This document shows positions 57,240-64,000 of a stretch of 64,000 nt of DNA, piece by piece. The position numbers and the translations under genes were made by a program. Where the stretch lies: contig NC_092879.1 of NCBI RefSeq assembly GCF_028372415.1, positions 97,097,067 to 97,161,066 on the forward strand, given 5' to 3'. Below the pieces are notes generated by a model. The model searched no databases, was not told the origin of the DNA, and saw only the letters and a program-made list of their open reading frames with translations. Position 1 is the first letter of the stretch. Each line of letters opens with the position of its first letter. This DNA comes from Notamacropus eugenii (Eukaryota > Chordata > Mammalia > Diprotodontia > Macropodidae).

Positions 57240-58884
57240 TAGGTGCAGTATGCCCCAAACCCCAGTATACTGCCCAAGCTGCTGAAGTATACCCCAAACC
57301 CAGAGTACAGGGAAGTGGCCCTTGAGAACCAGCCCTGCCTACCCTGAGGGCCACACACAAAAAACATTTCCCAGACACAAGGCATACTAGCTCTAGGCCT
57401 AGAAGGGACCTTTGAGGCCCCCTGTCCAACCAACTTATTTAACAGAAGAGGAAGCCAAGGCCAGAGAAGGACCACTCCCAATTCAGCAGCAGGGTCTGGG
57501 CTCTTGTTCCTGGGGTTCAGGCTACTTTCCTGTTGTGGCCTGGGGGCCCTTGGCCATGACTCTTGACTTTCTTGACATATTCCTTCAGAGATGCCTGTCT
57601 TGGGGGGACTGTGAGACCTTCCCTGGTTGTGCCCATTCCTGGTCCCAGTAGACCTCCCTTTCAGCAAGACTTTTCCTAGAGGATGGGCCTGCCAGCTTCT
57701 GAGCAGCCCCCAAGAAAGGGACTCTGCAAGCTCAGCTGAGGGTGGGCAGGGGAAGGGGCCAGGTGGCGGTTGGAGGAAGAAGCAGGGAAGGGGCCTAATC
57801 CCACCTCGCACCCCCATGGCCAGCCCCCACAAGCATTCTGCCGGCTCTTCCTCCTTCTCTGGGCCCTCTTGCCTCCTCTCCCCCTCCCTTTCTTTCTTTT
57901 GTCCTTGTTCCTTCCCGTGCTTCATGGAAAGCTTGGTGCCCTGAGCTGCTAGCTCCTCCCCAAGCCTGCTTGATGCCCATCAATCCAGAAGGAATTGTGC
58001 TCCCTGTGAGGCATAAAAGGGACCCTGGCTGTTTGGGACTCTCTTTCTAGGGCTACCACCCAGGGGACTAAGGAGATTTCTCCTGGAGAGCCCAGAGCAG
58101 GGGTGGGGAACCCACACCCTCAAAGCCACGTATGGCCGTCTAGGTCCTCAAGTGCAGCCCTTTCACTGAATCCAAACTTCCCAGAATAGATCCCCTTCAT
58201 GAAAGGGTTTGTTCTATAAAACTTGCACTCAGTCAAAAGGTTGCAACCAAGGGCCCAGAAGGCCATGTGTGGCCTCAAGGATGTGAGTGTAGGCCTCTAC
58301 ACTCGTGGGAGCGTACTTTACTCACCTTTTCCTGTGGCTGCCAATGTGACCCTCCTCCCCACAGTGTCTACAGTTGAAGGGCCCAGCTTTGGGCCATTTC
58401 AAGCTCCAGCTTCTAGATAAACAGCTTGTCTGTCTCTGAGATTCCTTAGGCCCCGTGGGCTGAAAGCGTGGCCCAATCTCTTTAAAGTCCTTCCCTATTA
58501 TTTCCAGACGGGTGAGCCGTCTCTGTCTATAACACCAACCAAGTGAGCCTGTAGCTCACGTTTTCTTGCCTTCCCTCAGTCACTGGTGAAACAGCAGCCT
58601 TTTCTCTTAGGGTTCCACCCCCACCTCAAGGCCCATGCCCAAAGTGTTCTTCTTGTAAGCACCCAAGTCCCAACTTGGTGATAGCTTGGAACTCTCACAT
58701 CCCCAGTGATATTACCGAGAACTCAAAATGTCCGGATACACAGCCTTCTGGTTGGCTCTGCCCTGCGACGTCTTCACTCCCTTCTTCCCAAGCTACTTCC
58801 AAACCATTCAGGGCTTCTCTTCACACATCCTGGTTTCCAAACCTCCCCTCTCAGAGAGTAACCTCTCTCACAGGCTTCTGGCAT
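57240..58884. other. no recognised gene
   Basis: A MIR antisense remnant lies at 57385-57480. The remaining DNA has overlapping ORFs on both strands (longest 57239-57925, minus, 228 codons) without motifs. An 18-bp unit at 57248 and 57288 ('gccccaaac', 'accccaaac' with 'ccca' flanks) hints at a short local duplication. Confidence 0.4.
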
Positions 58885-59028
58885 ACTCTTCTTCTCTCTG
58901 TCTCTCCCCTCCTCCCCCTTCTCTGTCTCTCTCCCACTCTTCTCTCTCTGTTTCTCTGTCTCTGCCTCTCTCGCTCTCTGTCTTTCTCTTTCTCTCTCTG
59001 TCTCTGTCTCTCTCTGTGTCTCTCATGT
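58885..59028. repeat. (TC)n-rich microsatellite
   Basis: CT, TCTG and TCTC units over about 140 bases. The Ser/Leu-rich plus ORFs and Arg/Glu-rich minus ORFs are translations of it. Confidence 0.9.
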
Positions 59029-59089
59029 CAGCAATGACTCTGGTCCCCAGGCAGAATGGGGGTTCTTGGTCTAAACGTATCTTCACCGC

Positions 59090-59360
59090 CTGTGCCCTTG
59101 AGTATCTTTGCAACTATCCCTAAGAGCCATTGTTTCTCCTTCTCCATCCTTCCCTCTGCCTCTTAGAACCCTTGACTTCCTTTAAGACTCAGCTCAAATG
59201 TTTTCTTCTGTAGGAGGCGGCCAGGCCCTTGCCCTCTCAGGTTATCATCTTCCATGCACCTAGCTATATATGCATGGTGTCTCTTCCATTGGAATGTAGC
59301 CTCAGTGCTGCACACAGTGCCTGGCACACAGTAGGCACTTTTAATAAATGCAGTATCATT
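59090..59360 (+). mobile_element. L2 3' end
   Basis: 'gacttcctttaagactcagc', 'ggaatgtagcctcagtgctg' and 'cagtaggcacttttaataaa'. Confidence 0.8.
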
Positions 59361-59599
59361 TATGGATAAAGAGCTAGATGGCACATGAAGGGATGGAGTC
59401 AAGTTTTTCCCGGCAGGCTCATCACAAAGGAGCAGACCTTTCACCATCTCCACATGCCCCTGTCTCACGCCCTAATTCTGCTCAAACTCAGCCGGTCGTC
59501 TACAGCCAGCCCCAGGGACTGGAAGCATGGTCTTGAGCCCAGAGCCAGTACCATGTGAGGTCCCTGTGGTGAGTGGAAGCCCAGCAGGGAGATCCCAAA

Positions 59600-59790
59600 T
59601 CAAACACTGCCTCTGTGGTGTAATTGAATGCCAGATCTAAGGAAACAGAGTCAGACTCCAAACCAATTTGATTTGCAACTTGGAATAAAAGCAAAGTGTC
59701 TGATTTAAATGTCAGCCCCATTGCTGAGTGATGATTTAATAACTTTTATGAGGGATCTTGTCACAGCAAATTCCACACTGGAATAGAATG
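59600..59790. other. repeat-free AT-balanced block, possible conserved element
   Basis: No repeat recognised. It has low CpG, no long ORF and contains 'ttgctgagtgatgatttaat' (AP1/MARE-like core) and 'aacttttatgagg' (homeobox-like). The texture resembles vertebrate conserved non-coding elements, but conservation cannot be tested here. Confidence 0.3.
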
Positions 59791-60144
59791 ACTCACAGAT
59801 AGGGCGTTAGAGATGACACAGCACAGAGCAGAGAGGGATGGGATTGGCCTTGGCCTCAGTGAGGCATCGCAGCTGCGTTAGCTGAGGCTCATGACCCCAA
59901 AGACCCTCCTCTGCTCCCTTCTCTTCCATGAGCTGGAGGGTCACGTGTGCCAGGAATGTGGCTCTCGAGAGAGTCTGGAGTGGGCACCAAGGGTCAGAAA
60001 TGATGCAGACGCTGAGGTCATGCTGTTCTGCCCAAGAGCCTCCCCCCAACCTGAGGCTGAACAGCAGCTAAAGGCTGTCCATGTATTTCTAAGATGCCTT
60101 AGCTCTTTCTGGCTAGCAGAGGCCACAAGAGACCATTGAGCTCT

Positions 60145-60245
60145 GCTTCCTTCTTCTTCTTATCCCCATTTTACAGGAAAGGTAATGAGGCCCAGAAATG
60201 TTAAATGATTTGCCCAAGGCAAGCCAGGTAGCGGAGGGATGGGGG
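60145..60245 (-). mobile_element. MIR-type SINE fragment
   Basis: 'tatccccattttacaggaaa', 'ggtaatgaggcccagaaatg' and 'gatttgcccaaggcaagcca'. Confidence 0.75.
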
Positions 60246-60289
60246 ACTGCAAGCAAGTTATCCTGGTTCCTAGAGTCATGCTTTTCCTT

Positions 60290-60480
60290 TCAGGGTTTCT
60301 CTGTCTCTGTCTCTCCACCTCTCCCCTCCTCCGCACTCTCCTCTTTCCCTATCCCTCCCTTTCTCTCTGTCTCTATCTGTCTATTTCTGTCTCTCTGTCT
60401 CTGTCTCTCTGTCTCTGTCACTCTCTCTCTCTTTTTCTCTCTCAGTCTCCCCTCTCCTTTCCTCTTTTCTCCCTCCCCCG
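60290..60480. repeat. (TC)n/(TCTG)n microsatellite
   Basis: CT-rich tract of about 190 bases, the third of its kind in the window. The overlapping ORFs are repeat translations. Confidence 0.9.
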
Positions 60481-60484
60481 TAGA

Positions 60485-60665
60485 AGAGACAGTGTGGTGC
60501 AATGGAAAGAGGGTTGGATTTGCAGGCAGAGGCCAGGGCTCTGCCCTTCCCTAGCTGTGTGACCTGAGCAAAGTACCTGATTCTCAGTTCCCCTGTGTGT
60601 AGGATGAAGGTTAGGATCAGATGACTGTCCAAGGTGCCATCCATCTCTAACTCTATGATTCTATG
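60485..60665 (+). mobile_element. MIR-type SINE
   Basis: 'gtgtggtgcaatggaaagag', 'ctagctgtgtgacctgagca' and 'catctctaactctatgattc'. It is preceded directly by the CT tract. A second MIR head starts at 60668. Confidence 0.8.
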
Positions 60666-60819
60666 ATTGGGAGTCAGAGGGGTGGGTTCGAGTCGTGGCC
60701 CTGCTCCTTATTCCCAGGGTGATTTGGGGCAAGTCCCTTTACATTGATGCAAGGCCTTCTTTGGGCCAGGCACTATGCACTAGGGACACAAGGACAAAGG
60801 GGAGATGACTCCTACAAGC

Positions 60820-61560
60820 TATCTTCCAAACTCCTTGTACACTCTTCCCCTTCCCACACTCTGTGATCTAGCCAAACTGGCCTTTTCTCCATTCCATACA
60901 TATGTCACTTAATCTCCCATCATTGTGCCTTTGCATTGACTGTTCCCTATGCCTGGAATTCACTCCCTCCTTACCTCTCTGCCTTATAGAATCTCTCTCT
61001 TCTTTTAAGCACTACTCTCTATGTAGGGCAGCCAGGTGGTGCAGTGGATAGAGCACTAGTGCAGGAGTCAGGAGAACCTGAGTTCAAATCTCACCTCAGA
61101 CACTTGACACTCACTAGCTGTGTGACCTTGGGCAAATCACTTAACCCCAATTGCCTCATCCTGGGTCATCTCCAGTTATCCTGATGACTATCTGGTCACT
61201 GGATTCAGATGGTTCTGGAGAAGAAGTGAGGCTGATGACCTGCATAGCCCTCCCTCACTCAAAACAAAGTCATGTGCAAGTCATGTCATTATTTCTCTGC
61301 TGGCATGGTCTTCTTTGGCAACGAAGGATGAACACAGACTCTATGTGAAGTCTTTCTTGACCCCTTCACCCCACTACTAGTGCCCTGCCTCCTTCTCCCT
61401 CTCTCTTTCATTACCTTATATTTATTTGTATCTATTCCACATATACTTATACTAGCACTTGATGTCTCCTCCATAGAATATAACCTTCTTGAGGGCAAGA
61501 ACTGTTTCATTCCTTGAGTTTGTGTCTCTGGGGCTTAGCACAGTGTCTGGCTAAGAAGGC
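60820..61560 (+). mobile_element. L2-type LINE split by a tRNA/RTE SINE
   Basis: Left part 60820-61016 ('gatctagccaaactggcctt', 'cctatgcctggaattcactc'). Right part 61339-61560 ('gaagtctttcttgacccctt', 'cttgagggcaagaactgttt', 'ggcttagcacagtgtctggc'). The parts join in L2 order across the SINE. Confidence 0.85.
61025..61338 (+). mobile_element. tRNA-headed SINE with RTE-derived body and tail, copy B
   Basis: It has the same structure as copy A at 13610: tRNA-like head 'ggtggtgcagtggatagagc', 'gagttcaaatctcacctcag', body 'ctggattcagatggttctgg' and tail 'ggtcttctttggcaacgaag'. CTCTATGT flanks it at 61017-61024 and 61339-61346 as a target-site duplication. Confidence 0.9.
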
Positions 61561-61740
61561 AGTTGTCAAAGACCTATTGATGGACTTGACAAATAGATAC
61601 AAAGTAATTTTAAGAGGAAGCTTGTATTAAAACCAAAAGGTTGTCAGAAAAGGCCTCTTGGAAGAAATAGCACCTAAGCTACCAGGGAAGCTAGGGAATT
61701 CTGGGAGAAAGAGCGATGGAGGCAGTCCATTCCATGGGGA
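61560..61740 (-). mobile_element. L2 fragment, antisense
   Basis: 'aaaaggcctcttggaagaaa', 'tagggaattctgggagaaag' and 'gatggaggcagtccattcca'. Confidence 0.6.
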
Positions 61741-62280
61741 CTTGTAGCGCCAATGCAATACCCGCAGCAGCCACCATGGATATGCAGGTGGATTTCCGGG
61801 GTAAATTCACAAAATATAAATTCTCTTCCTCAAAGATGAAACTAAGATATTTATTTGGATACCAGAAAGCCAGTTGTACCAGGGCAATAAAGGGAGCACG
61901 GCCATCCCCAAGCCTTCCCTCAGTCAGGCGTCCCCACAAACAAGCTCCCTTAGGCAAAACGCCCTATCTCACTCAGGCTAGCTACTCTGCTCTGCTCTGT
62001 CGGGTGCCTCTCTCTCAGCTCCATCTCTCTCTTCCTGCTGTACCCTTCCTGTTCCACCCATTCAGAAAGCTCCTCCCACCATGGGCTTCATGTAACTCAA
62101 GCTGTGGGCTGGGCCAAAGCTCAAAGCAGGTCACATTGGGCCTATTAAGGTACAAAGAAGATCTTCAGATTCCCTTAACATTACAGGACTTCCTGTACAA
62201 AGGTACAAAGGTGGAAGATGAAAAATCAGATGGATTCAAAACTGGTTGAAAGGCATTAAGTCAAAAGATGGTTGCCACTG
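61741..62280. other. unclassified block, LTR-like
   Basis: It is bounded by antisense L2 on the left and CR1 on the right. It includes 'gggcaataaagggagc' (AATAAA at about 61888), CT-rich sequence and a repeated 'ggtacaaag' near 62150 and 62200. It might be a degraded solitary LTR or an unknown repeat. The 177-codon plus ORF (61716-62249) has no recognisable domain. Confidence 0.3.
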
Positions 62281-62284
62281 GTCC

Positions 62285-63195
62285 CACATCAGTATGGCGG
62301 GAGGTCTCCTAGGGAATGTCTCGAGGACCTGTGCCTGGCCCTGTGACATTTCCCATTTCCATCAGTGACTTGGATGAAGGCATGGATGGCCTGCTCACCC
62401 AATTTGCAGATGGCAGATAGGTGGGAGCTAACTGGGTGACAGTCTGAATCCCAAAGATCTTGCTAGGGTTGAGCTCTGGGCTAAATCTAGTAAGATGGAA
62501 TTAAGTAGGGATAAGCAGAAAGTCTTTTCTTTCGTGTATGAATTCGGAAACAAAGTGGGGATAGCAGTTCTGAAAAGTATCTGGGAGCTTTCAGTGGACA
62601 CGGCAGCTAAAGGAACTAGCACTTTCTTGGGGTAGCAATTCCCAGATTAGGGAGCTGACAATCCCCCTGCCCTCAACCTTTGTCAGACCCCACTCTGGGA
62701 ACCATGATTGAAGAAGGCCATTGAGAAGGTGGAGAGTATTCAGAGGAAAATGACCAGTACACAAAGGACCTGGAGTCCAGATGATCCTTGAGGATCACTT
62801 GGAGGAACTGGGCAGGTTTAGTGTAGAGAAGAGGAGATTCAGAAAGGATGGGAGAGCCGGCTTGGGGGCATGAAGGGCAGTCATGGGAAGGAGGGAGCAG
62901 ATGTGTTGTTTGTCTCCAGAGGGTAGAACCAGGAGAAGCACTGGGGGGAAATGACCAAGGGGCCCACTGAGGCTTGATGTCAGGAAGAATTTCCTCACTA
63001 TTCAAGTTGTCCCAAAATGATGTGGGCCGCCTGGGAAGGTACTTGGACTCCCCTTCCCTGGAGGTCCCCAAGAAGAGTCTAGACAGTCATTTGGTGGGCA
63101 TGTTCTAGGATGGACTCCTTTATCCAGTGGGTTGGCTTGGAACAATGAACACTGAGGTGAGGTCCCTTCCAACTCTCTGAGCCTGGGATTTAGTG
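62285..63195 (+). mobile_element. CR1/L3-type LINE 3' part
   Basis: The RT region is readable as 'SDLDEGMDGLLTQFADG' class (near 62365, family 'NDLDEGI..LLSKFADD'). Then 'gagtattcagaggaaaatga', 'gtctccagagggtagaacca', 'aggaagaatttcctcactat' and 'ccctggaggtccccaagaag' follow, ending in 'gaggtcccttccaactctct'. It is the longest CR1 copy in the window. Confidence 0.8.
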
Positions 63196-63239
63196 AACCT
63201 GGGGTTCTATCAATGGATGGCTTGGTTTGCTCAGATGCA

Positions 63240-63350
63240 GAGTGCATGAGGAGGAAGGAAGGGAGGGTTTTAGCTGCTGGGCTATTTGGTATTTTATTTG
63301 AGTGGCAATAGGGAACCATTGACAATTTTTCCGTAAGTCAGATCTGTCTT
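63240..63350 (-). mobile_element. L2 fragment, antisense
   Basis: 'tggcaatagggaaccattga' and 'taagtcagatctgtcttc' match the antisense L2 'aatagggagccactggag..gacctg' pattern. Confidence 0.5.
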
Positions 63351-63369
63351 CCCAGATCCTATAAGCTGT

Positions 63370-63620
63370 GTCTTTGAAAGGGCTTCAGACTTGGGGGTTC
63401 AGAAAGAGCTGAATTTGAAACCTACCCCAGATACTGACTAGCTGCAGGACTTTGGGCAATCATATCCTCTCTCTTGGCCTCAGTTTGCTCTTCTGTAAAA
63501 TGGGGATAATAACAGCGCCTACCTCCAGGGCTGCTTCATGGATTCCATGAGATAATATCTCTAAAGCATTTTCCAAATCTTAGAATGCTTCCAAAATGCC
63601 AGGTGCTGTTTTCATCATTG
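63370..63620 (+). mobile_element. MIR/THER SINE, near full length
   Basis: 'ccagatactgactagctgca', 'ggcctcagtttgctcttctg', 'taaaatggggataataacag' and 'ccaaaatgccaggtgctgtt'. A further antisense MIR remnant lies at 63640-63720 and a sense MIR at 63880-63990. Confidence 0.85.
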
Positions 63621-64000
63621 TCATCCCTCTCTCCATCATGAGAGCTGGGGGAGAACTCCCAGGCTATCTAGTCCAGAGGAGGAAAATGAGGTCCAAGGAG
63701 GTAGGATCTGAACCCCGGCCTGCTAGAATATCCATTTGCCAGTAGTGAAAGGACAGATTGGGGTCAGACATTGGTAATGAGGGAGGCTATTACAAGAGAT
63801 CCAGAGGGACTGAACTGGGTAGAGACTGTGGGACCTTAGAAAGAACAAGAAGTAGCAAGTGACTGGACATGCATGGATTGGAGTGGTGAGGGAGAGGGAG
63901 GAGTCACCTCACTGGGCCTCAGTTTCCCTTTCTCAGTAATAAGGGGCTCGAACTAGATGATCTCTAAGTTCTCTTCTCCTCTCAACCCCTCAGTTTTCCA

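Noticed and set aside
57239..57925. 228-codon minus-strand ORF
   Set aside because: Overlaps a MIR remnant and other frames. Low-complexity Pro/Gly/Glu composition and no motif.
61716..62249. 177-codon plus-strand ORF
   Set aside because: Runs from antisense L2 into an unclassified block. No protein motif.

Overview
This window reads as mammalian, specifically marsupial (metatherian), nuclear DNA. Almost every ORF is short and carries no protein-family signal. The only host gene I can support is a spliced gene of the LHFPL family. The rest is a dense mosaic of old and younger retroelements. The set is typical of marsupials: a HAL1 (an L1 derivative with ORF1 only), L1 copies with marsupial-type 3' ends, an RTE-type LINE, tRNA-headed SINEs with RTE-derived tails, and many L2, CR1/L3 and MIR/THER fragments. 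I cannot name the species. The LHFPL copy reads closest to LHFPL1, which is X-linked in human (Xq23), so an X-chromosome origin is likely but inferred.

Layout. 0-4 kb: mostly unrecognised DNA with MIR fragments and a possible gene-end poly(A) signal at the left edge. 4.2-6.3 kb: a nearly complete HAL1 with a broken ORF1. 6.5-11.3 kb: a (CA)n tract, a plus-strand L2 and a long antisense L1. 13.6 kb: a tRNA/RTE SINE inserted in a MIR. 14-17.5 kb: a second antisense L1 carrying an L2 piece. 18-31 kb: L2, CR1, MIR and SINE fragments. 31.3-36.8 kb: a nested insertion complex in which an RTE LINE sits inside a MIR/THER SINE with an 11-bp target-site duplication, and a 5'-truncated L1 sits inside the RTE with a 14-bp duplication. 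37-39 kb: a MIR cluster. 39.1-39.5 kb: a CpG-rich island with a splice donor, the best promoter and first-exon candidate for the gene. 46.26-46.68 kb: coding exon with the start codon. 53.36-53.46 kb: the next coding exon. 53.5-64 kb: probable downstream intron, again repeat-filled.

How it fits together. The gene model is: non-coding first exon at the CpG island, intron of about 6.8 kb, coding exon a (127 full codons), intron of about 6.7 kb, coding exon b (99 nt, phase 1 to phase 1). The remaining coding exon or exons, with TM4 and the cytoplasmic tail, were not found and probably lie to the right of the window. I saw no CRISPR array, rRNA, genuine tRNA gene, operon or prokaryotic feature. 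The most informative non-genic signals are the layered insertions with readable target-site duplications, and the visible resemblance between the RTE LINE (its 5' region and 3' tail) and the bodies and tails of several SINE copies in the same window. I found nothing I would call a new biological system.
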